Shown here one piece after another: positions 15,356 through 22,153 of a stretch of DNA of 23,347 bases. Source of the DNA: VMDJ01 sp965659945 (GTDB lineage Bacteria > Pseudomonadota > Gammaproteobacteria > Chromatiales > Chromatiaceae); assembly GCA_965659945.1 (NCBI GenBank), contig CBFHYJ010000022.1, positions 1-23,347 on the forward strand. The letters are read 5' to 3'. Under the pieces are notes generated by a model, which had not been told where the DNA came from, searched no databases, and was given only the letters and a program-made list of their open reading frames with translations. The translations under genes and the position numbers were made by a program. The stretch's first letter is position 1, and each line of letters begins with the position of its first letter.

Positions 15356-15382
15356 ATATCGGCAAAAACGCAAAAAAATGTA
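15356..15382 (-). promoter_or_regulatory. probable sigma-28 (FliA) promoter of motA-motB
   Basis: The minus strand reads TACATTTT (15375-15382), 11 bases, then GCCGATAT (15356-15363): 13 of 16 matches with correct spacing. Predicted start near 15349 gives a leader of about 100 bases to the motA ATG. The leader contains overlapping palindromes CACGGCCGTG (15317-15326) and CGTGCACG (15323-15330) of unknown role. Nothing else was recognised in 15250-15469. Confidence 0.72.
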
Positions 15383-15469
15383 CTTTTAGGCGTTTATGCG
15401 TAATACGTGTCTAGAGAAGACACTTTATGGTAACGTCTGAATATCCTTAATGATTTAGACCTAATCACA

Positions 15470-15715
15470 ATGCTTGGACGAGGCCCCACCTACAGCCGCA
15501 AAGATTGCAGTTTTTGCAAAACTCTTCGCATCGTCATTGCGATGGCGGTCCTTGTTCTAGCTCTAGCTTCCCTAACATTCGACTTTGGACTTCTTGAAGG
15601 TATTTACTTCACGGACTTATTTGCCACTATTGTTGGTATAGGTTTTTTTGTGGTTTTCGGCTGGAAGCTATGGGATGAGTACCTAAGAAAACGCTTCAAG
15701 AATCCGAAGCAATAG
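15470..15715 (+). CDS. small membrane protein, unknown function
   Basis: An 81-residue protein I do not recognise. A short polar head with two Cys (CSFC near 14-17) is followed by two hydrophobic segments, about residues 22-40 (VIAMAVLVLALASLTF) and 49-66 (LFATIVGIGFFVVFGWKLW), and a basic tail ending KRFKNPKQ. The predicted topology is a two-pass hairpin. No clear ribosome site precedes the ATG. Its last 20 bases overlap the 3' end of the convergent gene at 15696-16235. It may belong to the non-flagellar set between motA and flgA; coding is supported mainly by composition and lack of a competing frame. Confidence 0.6.
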   Translation: MLGRGPTYSRKDCSFCKTLRIVIAMAVLVLALASLTFDFGLLEGIYFTDLFATIVGIGFFVVFGWKLWDEYLRKRFKNPKQ

Positions 15716-16235
15716 CAGCTAACATACGTTTATAATTGTCTTTAGCTTTTTTGATTCGGCGAAAACGAATAATTCGTAACCACAAAGGCACACCTGCAGG
15801 AAGTAGCAGCAAGGAAACCTCAAATAACTTGCCAAGAGTACTGACAGACTCTTCATCCCAATAGTCTAAGGCATCCAGCTCATCTTTACCTAAAAGCGAA
15901 AACAATAGAAAAACGGCAAAGAAAACTCCAAAACTTTCAACATAATGCGGAGAGCTAGCCAACTCAGAACTTACTGGCGCTAGCAGCATAGGAAGAAACA
16001 CCCAAACAGACCAACCAATAATACAAACGGTTAAAAAGCCAAAGGCACCTACCACGTAGGAGATGCCTGGCATTTTGCTTAAATGGATTAAGGCATAGAG
16101 AAGCAAGGCAATAGAGCCTAAACCACCCACGGTACCCACAGCCAACATTAAAACAGCCGCTAATGCTTGCGCAAAGATCGGCCAATCAGCAATCGATGGC
16201 ATTAAATTTTGAGCAATGGCAAACCATCCATCCAT
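15696..16235 (-). CDS. multi-pass membrane protein, unknown function
   Basis: A 179-residue protein that I do not recognise. Hydrophobic segments are visible at about residues 22-48 (two glycines-rich stretches around VGTVGGLGSIALLLYALI), 60-85 (VVGAFGFLTVCIIGWSVWVF), 103-113 (FGVFFAVFLLFSLLG) and 135-152 (FEVSLLLLPAGVPLWLRI). A basic C-terminus (RIIRFRRIKKAKDNYKR) follows, predicted cytoplasmic. An acidic loop DELDALDYWDEES separates the last two segments. No strong ribosome site was seen. Neighbours are not flagellar and give no function. Confidence 0.7.
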   Translation of the reverse strand: MDGWFAIAQNLMPSIADWPIFAQALAAVLMLAVGTVGGLGSIALLLYALIHLSKMPGISYVVGAFGFLTVCIIGWSVWVFLPMLLAPVSSELASSPHYVESFGVFFAVFLLFSLLGKDELDALDYWDEESVSTLGKLFEVSLLLLPAGVPLWLRIIRFRRIKKAKDNYKRMLAAIASDS

Positions 16236-16274
16236 GTCAAACTACTCGTTGTTAAATTTCGCTAAACTATAAGT

Positions 16275-16457
16275 ATGTCAATACAAAACCAGAATAACAC
16301 GCCGCCAGATTGTTATCTCTGCCATCACTTTTTTGTCACTTGGGACAAAAATTTTCCTCGAGGATGTCGCAAATTCAATATGAAAACTCGGCGGCTACCT
16401 AGCCATGAAGTTTTAGAAGCCGATGGGAAAAACTGTCTCTATTTCACTCCGAAATAA
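16275..16457 (+). CDS. four-cysteine 60-residue micro-protein
   Basis: A 60-residue protein with a spaced Cys pattern: CYLC (13-16), GCRKF (Cys 31) and NCLYF (Cys 53), plus HHFF, TWD, FPRGC and LPS between them. The arrangement resembles a family of tiny conserved bacterial proteins that often carry a CxxCxHFxxTxDxxFPxGC pattern and are of unknown function; four Cys suggest zinc or another metal, an inference. There is no good ribosome site before the ATG. The frame is open and ends 3 bases before the convergent gene at 16461. Too short for a secure call from composition alone, but the motif is specific. Confidence 0.75.
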   Translation: MSIQNQNNTPPDCYLCHHFFVTWDKNFPRGCRKFNMKTRRLPSHEVLEADGKNCLYFTPK

Positions 16458-16460
16458 TTA

Positions 16461-16997
16461 TCACTCATGGTCTCTAACTAAGAGAACTGGATGCTCAGCC
16501 GTTTTATCATGACGACCAAAGTCACTTCCATTGAAGAAGAAGACACCCCAAGCTAAATATCGATTAAAGAGGTTATCTTCACTTGTCCAATAGACTTCAG
16601 TATCAACTGTCGGAAATACATAGGGGTTGATCGCCGGATTCACACATTTTTTTTCAACTAACCCTTTAAGCTCTTTCACTGTCGGTAACCGCCAATCTGT
16701 ATAGCCCGCGACCTTTGCCTCTTGAGCAATACCTAATGCTTTTTGCCAGGTAAAACGATCAGCTGACCCACGGCACTTGCCACCATGCCAAAATTCACCA
16801 ACATTGCAGCGATACCACATTAAGTTAGTTCTCTTATCTATCGCTGCACCCTGGCCAATAAGCCTAAATTCAGTCATTGGGTAATTGGTTTCGAAATAAA
16901 CAGCACAATCTGGACCTAGTGGACGCGCAGAAACTTGTAAAGCGAAAGAAACAGCGATCGCCATAAATATGTATTTCAAAGGATTCCCAACAATCAC
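16461..16997 (-). CDS. secreted DUF1566 / Lcl-type domain protein
   Basis: A 178-residue protein with an N-terminal signal peptide (about residues 8-24, KYIFMAIAVSFALQVSA). After it comes a DUF1566 (PF07603, Lcl C-terminal) type domain: TNLMWYRCNVG, WQKALGIAQEAKVAGYTDWR, then LPTVKELKGLVEKKCVNP, VYWTSEDN and a C-terminal PVLLVRD. The DWRLPT-x-x-EL core is characteristic. These domains occur in extracytoplasmic proteins of several bacteria and resemble lectin-like or adhesin modules; the role here is unknown. The start is GTG at 16995-16997, supported by GAGG seven bases upstream. Six Cys remain in the mature part, so disulfides are plausible. Confidence 0.8.
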   Translation of the reverse strand: MIVGNPLKYIFMAIAVSFALQVSARPLGPDCAVYFETNYPMTEFRLIGQGAAIDKRTNLMWYRCNVGEFWHGGKCRGSADRFTWQKALGIAQEAKVAGYTDWRLPTVKELKGLVEKKCVNPAINPYVFPTVDTEVYWTSEDNLFNRYLAWGVFFFNGSDFGRHDKTAEHPVLLVRDHE

Positions 16998-17059
16998 AAA
17001 AAAGCCTCTTACTTTTTAATTTCTTTTCTTTAAAATGTATCGACAGCTAGGCCATAGAT

Positions 17060-18058
17060 CTAAAGCCGCTGACCACAATGGGGACATCTCTCATGATGAC
17101 TCGAATCTGAGGGGGCTTTAGCTTCTTTAACTAACTCAATTCGAGAAGCGGTATCCTCGTTCAACTCTAAGCTTCGTCGGGTTTCTCGAAGTAACTTCTC
17201 CTCTTCTTCGTCGACCACACCATCTTCATAAACCTTATTTACAACTTCCTCATACATCCTTTCGCGCATTCTCAATTGCTCAGAGAAAGCTGAGGCCAAA
17301 ATACCTGCCGGTAACGCAACCATGCCTACTCCAACGACCGTAATGGCAGCCCCAAAGACTTTACCCCATGTCGTAATGGGGGTGACATCGCCATAGCCAA
17401 CAGTTGTAAGTGTCGCAAAAGCCCACCACATCGCATGTGGAATACTGCCAAAGGCATCAGGCTGGGCTTCTTTTTCAAAAACATACATCCCACTTGCTGC
17501 CAAAAGCATGACGATCATTAAGATCGTTATAGCTGCAATAAATGAGCGCAAGTGATCACTTATCGCAGTTAACATCAATGTCATACTTTGAGAATAACGA
17601 GTCAGTTTAAAAATACGAAGCAAGCGAAACGCTCTTAGAATTCTTAGGTCCACTGATGAAGGACCAATAAGCGCAATGTAAAAAGGCAAAATAGCGAGAA
17701 AATCTACAATCGCTGCAGGTGATCTCATGTAACGCAAGCGCTTCTTAAGTGGAGAATCATTAGCAACCAAAGAGTGATTATTTTCGACAGACGTCCAAAT
17801 TCGCAGGACATATTCAACAGAAAAAATAATTACAGAGAAAAAATCGAACCGTTCAAACCAGATGCCATATTTTTCATTAAGTTCAGAGACCGACTCTAAA
17901 ATAATGGCGAGGACATTGGTCAGAATTAATAAGATTAGGAGGCTATCAAATACCTTACTTGCGTAATCACCTGGTCTTGCCACCTCAAGAATTTCATAGA
18001 GTCGACTTCTTAAAGAATTAGGCTTCAAACGACCATCAAGTGTAGGATCGTTAACCAT
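17060..18058 (-). CDS. voltage-gated-type potassium channel
   Basis: A 332-residue, six-transmembrane ion channel subunit. Hydrophobic helices lie at about 38-58, 72-90, 113-131, 172-194 and 231-257. The S4-like helix has regularly spaced Arg (LRILRAFRLLRIFKLTRYS, 138-156) and the pore loop ends in the potassium filter TTVGYGD (218-224). A cytoplasmic tail includes acidic VVDEEEEKLL and ends HERCPHCGQRL, a single CxxC that could be half of a zinc site in the tetramer. GAGGTG lies seven bases before the ATG. It is transcribed away from flgA with 74-83 bases between the starts. It is not a known flagellar gene, and I see no sequence link to motility beyond position. Confidence 0.93.
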   Translation of the reverse strand: MVNDPTLDGRLKPNSLRSRLYEILEVARPGDYASKVFDSLLILLILTNVLAIILESVSELNEKYGIWFERFDFFSVIIFSVEYVLRIWTSVENNHSLVANDSPLKKRLRYMRSPAAIVDFLAILPFYIALIGPSSVDLRILRAFRLLRIFKLTRYSQSMTLMLTAISDHLRSFIAAITILMIVMLLAASGMYVFEKEAQPDAFGSIPHAMWWAFATLTTVGYGDVTPITTWGKVFGAAITVVGVGMVALPAGILASAFSEQLRMRERMYEEVVNKVYEDGVVDEEEEKLLRETRRSLELNEDTASRIELVKEAKAPSDSSHHERCPHCGQRL

Positions 18059-18141
18059 ATTCAGGCACCTCTGAAACTTTTAAGATAGGCAATTGTCTCA
18101 ACCTTGCCTGAAATAGGTCAATTTAGCTACTCTTGCAGGTA

Positions 18142-18900
18142 ATGAATATTTATCCCATTAGAAAACAAAATACGACACTTCAAAATAGGCTTTCAAGCCC
18201 TTGGGGGTGGCTCTTTTATTTACTATGTTTTAATTCAGCGACTGCAAGTGAGATACAGCACCATGACGAAATATACAGCGCTGTTAAAGAATTTGCCGGC
18301 GATGTGACCATTCAAGAAATAGACCCGCGCTTACGCCTGAAGCCCTGCAGTGACATTTTATCTGTTCGTTATCCATTTTCAACAGAAACAACCGTAGAGG
18401 TGAAATGCACCGGAGACACAAGGTGGAAAATTTTTCTGACAATTTCTAAAACTACATCTGAGCCAAATATCCGTCCAACAGCTAAAGAAACGCTGGCATA
18501 TAAACCTTCACCAATTGAGCTCACCAATGGTGTCGTGACCAAACGAACATTGCAAAGAGGCATACCCATCAGGGCCAGTGATATTGAACTTAAATCTTTT
18601 CCAAGTAACCGATTACAATCCGGGCATGTCAAAAACTTGAACCACCCTATTGGAATGGAGCCCAGTCAAACCATCCCCAAAGGCGCCCTTATTTCAATAA
18701 ATATGCTCCGTCCGCCGGTGCTTGTTCGCAAAGGAGATGCCGTAAGCATTATTTTTGAAAGGAATGGCATAAGTGTGACAAACGAAGGTATAGCTTTAGA
18801 AAATGGTGGTCTACGGGAAAAAATCAAAATTCAGCTGCCAGACACAAAAAAAATACTTTCTGCCACAATCCAATCCACTGGCGTGGTAAAAATCCCCTGA
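18142..18900 (+). CDS. flgA: P-ring assembly chaperone FlgA
   Basis: FlgA is the periplasmic protein needed to assemble the FlgI P ring. The product has a signal peptide (hydrophobic WGWLFYLLCFNSATA near residues 22-36 from this ATG). Then comes a DPRLRLKPCSDILSVRYPF segment and the SAF-like domain VTKRTLQRGIPIRASDIELK with LNHPIGMEPSQTIPKGALIS. The C-terminal beta domain is VLVRKGDAVSIIFERNGISV, ending in a strand IQSTGVVKIP. About 252 residues, near the usual 220-240. An upstream in-frame TTG at 18133 is possible; neither start has a strong ribosome site. It is followed by the flgM2-flgN-DUF2802 unit, a typical order. Confidence 0.92.
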   Translation: MNIYPIRKQNTTLQNRLSSPWGWLFYLLCFNSATASEIQHHDEIYSAVKEFAGDVTIQEIDPRLRLKPCSDILSVRYPFSTETTVEVKCTGDTRWKIFLTISKTTSEPNIRPTAKETLAYKPSPIELTNGVVTKRTLQRGIPIRASDIELKSFPSNRLQSGHVKNLNHPIGMEPSQTIPKGALISINMLRPPVLVRKGDAVSIIFERNGISVTNEGIALENGGLREKIKIQLPDTKKILSATIQSTGVVKIP

Positions 18901-18948
18901 ACCCTTTGACTTTACAGGTATAATTGCTTCCCGTAGGATAGGTGAAAC

Positions 18949-18975
18949 TCAAGTTTTCGTTGTTTAAGCCGTTAA
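18949..18975 (+). promoter_or_regulatory. sigma-28 (FliA) promoter of flgM2-flgN
   Basis: TCAAGTTT (18949-18956), 11 bases, then GCCGTTAA (18968-18975): 14 of 16 matches to the FliA consensus with correct spacing. The start would be near 18982. The leader of about 65 bases has a perfect small hairpin, GATGATT-TCT-AATCATC (18992-19008). Confidence 0.83.
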
Positions 18976-19046
18976 TAACTTTGAGGACTGAGATGATTTC
19001 TAATCATCAAATTTCAGGGTAAAAGTCCCCAAAAAGGATAATTAAG

Positions 19047-19370
19047 ATGGTCGATTCTACTGGTAGTGTAAACAAAGCAAACATTAGCACCCAGCAACGC
19101 ATAAACCGTAATGATGGCAACAATGCTTCTGCACCAACTTCAACCACTGAAACTTTAACCTCAACTGTTGATTCTGTCGCGATTACTCAAGAGGCTCATG
19201 ACGCCATCAAAGCAGCAGAACTATTTAATGAGGCACCTGCTGTGGATGAAAAGAAAATCGCTGAAATTAAAAAGGCCTTATCCGAAGGCAACTACCCTCT
19301 CGACTCTCAGCTAACCGCTGAAAATATGATGGCCTTGGAAAACTTACTGACTGGCTCTGATAAAAGTTAA
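19047..19370 (+). CDS. flgM: anti-sigma-28 factor FlgM, second copy
   Basis: A 107-residue FlgM. The N-terminal half is polar and disordered-looking (Asn, Thr, Ser). The C-terminal VDEKKIAEIKKALSEGNYPL with DSQLTAENMMALENLL (about 73-102) is the FliA-binding region and closely resembles that of FlgM1 (both share EG-(S/N)-YPLDSQ). AAGGA lies eight bases before the ATG. It has the standard position, between flgA and flgN, so it is the more likely orthologue of the usual flgM. A FliA promoter upstream suggests feedback control. Confidence 0.93.
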   Translation: MVDSTGSVNKANISTQQRINRNDGNNASAPTSTTETLTSTVDSVAITQEAHDAIKAAELFNEAPAVDEKKIAEIKKALSEGNYPLDSQLTAENMMALENLLTGSDKS

Positions 19371-19381
19371 GATTCTTAACT

Positions 19382-19849
19382 GTGAGTGCTTTCGAAAACT
19401 TTTCCACACACCTTGAAAATGCCATTAAGGTAACTTCTTCTCTACAATTAACCTTAAAAAAAGAATTTGAAGCACTTAAATCTCAAGATTTAGAGACCTT
19501 TCAAAATGTTCAGTCAGATAAAATATCTCTTCTAAAATCCCTGCAGCTATTTGATCAACAAAAGAATCAATTCTTGCGCTCTCAGTCACAAAATCCCAAT
19601 CAAGCAATCGAACTTGAAAAACTTTTACCAGAATCTGACGGAGGAAAATGGTTACTGTTTTTAGAAGGTTTAAAAACGTGTGATGAACTTCACCGTAAAG
19701 TTGATTTCTACCTAACACAAAAAATTAAAACAACTAATGCAATTTTAGACATACTACAGATCAACAAATCACATAACGCAACCCAGTTATACGATGCTTA
19801 CGGAAACAACAAGCTAAGTACCATTGGAAATAAAATAACAGAAGCCTAA
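19382..19849 (+). CDS. flgN: flagellar export chaperone FlgN
   Basis: FlgN is the cytoplasmic chaperone for FlgK and FlgL. The 155-residue product is nearly all helical and polar (FENFSTHLENAIKVTSSLQL, LKKEFEALKSQDLETFQNV, SDKISLLKSLQLFDQQKN). It has the FlgN-like tail NAILDILQINKSHNATQLYD followed by YGNNKLSTIGNKI. The second half of the tail resembles the FlgK/FlgL-binding end. The start is GTG at 19382, with a weak ribosome site 11 bases after flgM2. Its stop overlaps the next gene by one base (TAATG). Position after flgM supports the call. Confidence 0.88.
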   Translation: MSAFENFSTHLENAIKVTSSLQLTLKKEFEALKSQDLETFQNVQSDKISLLKSLQLFDQQKNQFLRSQSQNPNQAIELEKLLPESDGGKWLLFLEGLKTCDELHRKVDFYLTQKIKTTNAILDILQINKSHNATQLYDAYGNNKLSTIGNKITEA

Positions 19850-20325
19850 TGGATAATTTTTACTACCTTTCTCTTGCAGTCATCGTAGTAGCGATTGTTC
19901 TTTCACTTGTAATTTCTTTTCGGATTTATCGCGAAAGCAAAAAAAATGAAGAGGAATTTCGAGATGAAATAGCCTCCTTTATCACTCAACAATCAAAACA
20001 AACTATTGCGCTCCAATCACTCAGTGGCGAAATTGAAAACCTTCGTGCTGAGATGGTGAAACTAGGATCGCATAGAAACGACTCACATCTTATGCCCTTA
20101 CTTAGTGCGGTAGTTGAACGTTTAGAAAACACACCAACGACACAACCTAACAACACTTCGGAAAAACCATCAACCACCCTAGAAGCGCCAGATGAGCATT
20201 CTGTGTTCAATCATGCCATTCGGTTAGCTAAAGAGAATCAGCCAGCCCAAAAACTTGTTGATATATGCGGGATAGAGCTGTCAGAAGCTGAATTAATTGT
20301 CAGGATGCATGGCCCAAAAGAATGA
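19849..20325 (+). CDS. DUF2802-type membrane-anchored protein
   Basis: A 158-residue protein of unknown function. One N-terminal membrane helix (about residues 5-25, YLSLAVIVVAIVLSLVISF) is followed by a charged coiled-coil-like stretch (about 28-75), a flexible Thr/Pro/Asn linker (about 93-113), and a compact C-terminal domain VFNHAIRLAKENQPAQKLVD with ICGIELSEAELIVRMHG. This matches the DUF2802 pattern (AxxLAxxGxxxxxLxxxCGLxxxEAxLIxxLH) found near flagellar and chemotaxis genes in gammaproteobacteria. It overlaps flgN by one base, so it is translated with it. The helix-turn-helix-like C-terminus may bind protein partners. Confidence 0.85.
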   Translation: MDNFYYLSLAVIVVAIVLSLVISFRIYRESKKNEEEFRDEIASFITQQSKQTIALQSLSGEIENLRAEMVKLGSHRNDSHLMPLLSAVVERLENTPTTQPNNTSEKPSTTLEAPDEHSVFNHAIRLAKENQPAQKLVDICGIELSEAELIVRMHGPKE

Positions 20326-20336
20326 ACTTAACGCTC

Positions 20337-20618
20337 TTAGATTTGTTTCTCATCACCAGGCCTCATACCTCTTAGCCAATAACTATACACAAGCACTTCG
20401 GCCACAACTTTATAAAGCTCTTCCGGTATTGCCTCATCTAGCTCAAGGATCGAAAGCAATCCAACTAAATCTTCATCTTTATGGATTGGTATCCCTGCTT
20501 CATGAGCTGCATCGATAATCTTTTGAGCCAGCTCACCACGCCCACTCGCACTAACGATTGGTGTTTCGTTAAGTCCATATTCGATCGCGACTGCAACCTG
20601 ATCTTTTTCTTTATTCAT
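20337..20618 (-). CDS. FlhB C-terminal-domain-like protein (FhlB type)
   Basis: A 93-residue stand-alone relative of the cytoplasmic C-terminal part of FlhB, the export-gate substrate switch. The sequence VAVAIEYGLNETPIVSASGR, ELAQKIIDAAHEAGIPIHKD and LDEAIPEELYKVVAEVLVYS follows the usual FlhB order. There are no membrane helices and no NPTH autocleavage site (the segment begins just after it). ATG at 20618-20616 overlaps the stop of the preceding FliK-like gene (TGATG; an in-frame GTG lies one codon upstream). It could act in substrate switching with the FliK-like protein, but that is inference. Confidence 0.88.
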   Translation of the reverse strand: MNKEKDQVAVAIEYGLNETPIVSASGRGELAQKIIDAAHEAGIPIHKDEDLVGLLSILELDEAIPEELYKVVAEVLVYSYWLRGMRPGDEKQI

Positions 20619-21676
20619 CACACACGTAAGTCAAAAATAGCTTGCTGTTCGTGTTGCTCATAAATATTTGCTTTTGAAGCTACCATTGGAGCAACAGAAA
20701 TCTGCTGCATAAATAAACCAATCGCGGCAACACCCTGCTCTAATTCACTATGGTTTTCTTTGATTAAGTCAATCATCCATGGCTGATCCGATTTGAATAG
20801 GATTGATACATTTTTTTTGTATAAAAGAATTTCAGCTGAGAAATCCCCCATCTGTTGACTTTGGTGACGAAGATAAATTTGCCACTGCTCCCGACTAATT
20901 TGCTCTTCATCGCGTGAAATACGCGCCTCTAGCCAACCCTCACCCAAAAAAGGAAGTATAAAATTGTACTGGAGATTATTTTGTATCAAGCTATCAAGTG
21001 CTTTAACTTGTGATGAAGAAATACCATCGATTGCCGCCTGCACTACCGCCTTATCAACACCCTTATCTAGATTTAACAAGTTAATCAGAAACGTCTTAAG
21101 GTCTTGTTGCGAATTGCTAGCATTGATCACACTAGATTCTCTAAATAAACCTGACAGCTGCAACCTTTCTTTCACCCAAGCAGCATTAACTCGCTCCGGT
21201 GTTTTACGAAACCCCTTAAGCCACTGATAAAGACGATTTAATTCTGCTTCACCATCTTTATCTAGTGATAAGCTCGATAATAATCTCGTCAAAAATTGCT
21301 GCGTAGGATGTAACTGTTGATGTCTGAATAACAGACTACGAAGAAAAGTACTTACGCCTGCAAGACTCGAATTGGGCAACTCAGCATCAGTAATAAGTTT
21401 CAACTTAGGAGGAGATGAATCAGGATCCAAAACCTTAAGGAGCAATCGCTCACCTTCTCTCAATCCCCCTGCTGGCAAATTCGCTCGAAAGAGCATATTT
21501 CGACTTTCCAACCAAACACCATCAGTTAGTGTTTTTGCCACAATGACTTCGAGAAGCTGCCCGCGCAGTAAAGGGGGATCGAAATGCCGCGCAAGAGCAC
21601 CGGCATTAGAGCCACCGCCAGAACTCACTGCGGTTGCTTTTAGTTGTTGAAAATCTGTATTTACAGAATTTGGCAA
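20618..21676 (-). CDS. fliK: FliK-like hook-length control protein
   Basis: A 352-residue protein with a FliK-like layout. The first 30 residues are polar and flexible. They are followed by RGQLLEVIVAKTLTDGVWLE and RANLPAGGLREGERLLLKVL (about 39-85), a beta-rich segment seen in FliK-like proteins of Pseudomonas type. The C-terminal half (about 235-335: LPFLGEGWLEARISRDEEQI, FSAEILLYKKNVSILFKSDQ) resembles the hook-length domain. The start is TTG at 21674-21676, with AGGG about eight bases before it; no ATG occurs until residue 60. It is coupled to the FlhB-like gene, the partner that FliK normally switches. No canonical sigma-28 or sigma-54 site was seen in the 113 bases upstream. The exact family is uncertain. 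Confidence 0.72.
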   Translation of the reverse strand: MPNSVNTDFQQLKATAVSSGGGSNAGALARHFDPPLLRGQLLEVIVAKTLTDGVWLESRNMLFRANLPAGGLREGERLLLKVLDPDSSPPKLKLITDAELPNSSLAGVSTFLRSLLFRHQQLHPTQQFLTRLLSSLSLDKDGEAELNRLYQWLKGFRKTPERVNAAWVKERLQLSGLFRESSVINASNSQQDLKTFLINLLNLDKGVDKAVVQAAIDGISSSQVKALDSLIQNNLQYNFILPFLGEGWLEARISRDEEQISREQWQIYLRHQSQQMGDFSAEILLYKKNVSILFKSDQPWMIDLIKENHSELEQGVAAIGLFMQQISVAPMVASKANIYEQHEQQAIFDLRV

Positions 21677-21789
21677 AGTCGAATCCCTATATCTAACCCA
21701 CTGATTAAAAAGAATTAAATTAAGTTTACACCAGTTTTCCTTTATTTTTCCTCCTAGACAAAATAGAAAATCTTTTTAAACTTAATAAT

Positions 21790-22146
21790 ATGGATATTTC
21801 AGGCAAAACTGCCCCTCTACCGCCAATACCGAACAAACCGGCACCTATCAAAGATGCTCATGCTATTGATAATGATCCGGTTTCTTTTTCTCCCGTGGAA
21901 GAAACAAGTGCCGTATCTGAAATAAGATCATCCCCAAATGACTCACAAGCTAAAGCAGAAAGTTCTTTACGTGCATCTTCATTACATTTAAATGATGGTC
22001 GGTCAACCATGGATGCGTTGCAAAATCGTTTTAACCCAGCAATTGATAATCAGAAAGTCTCTACAGAAAACGCCATAAAGCGCTATGAATCAAGCAAAGA
22101 AGGTAGCTCCGATCAAGCCTCTCAAAAGCTAGACCAAATCATCTAA
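21790..22146 (+). CDS. small unrecognised polar protein
   Basis: A 118-residue protein I do not recognise. It is rich in Ser, Pro, Asp, Ala and Lys, with no membrane segment. The N-terminus (MDISGKTAPLPPIPNKPAPI) is proline-rich and the C-terminal 50 residues (STMDALQNRFNPAIDNQKVS, ENAIKRYESSKEGSSDQASQ) look helical and amphipathic. It lies between divergent fliK-like and convergent motB2 genes with only seven bases to the motB2 stop. No ribosome site was seen before the ATG. Such disordered-then-helical organisation recalls flagellar chaperones or anti-sigma proteins, but nothing firm supports this. Confidence 0.6.
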   Translation: MDISGKTAPLPPIPNKPAPIKDAHAIDNDPVSFSPVEETSAVSEIRSSPNDSQAKAESSLRASSLHLNDGRSTMDALQNRFNPAIDNQKVSTENAIKRYESSKEGSSDQASQKLDQII

Positions 22147-22153
22147 GGCTTTC

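Noticed and set aside
16268..16273. TATAAG as a -10 element for the Cys4 micro-protein
   Set aside because: It would place the transcription start after the ATG.
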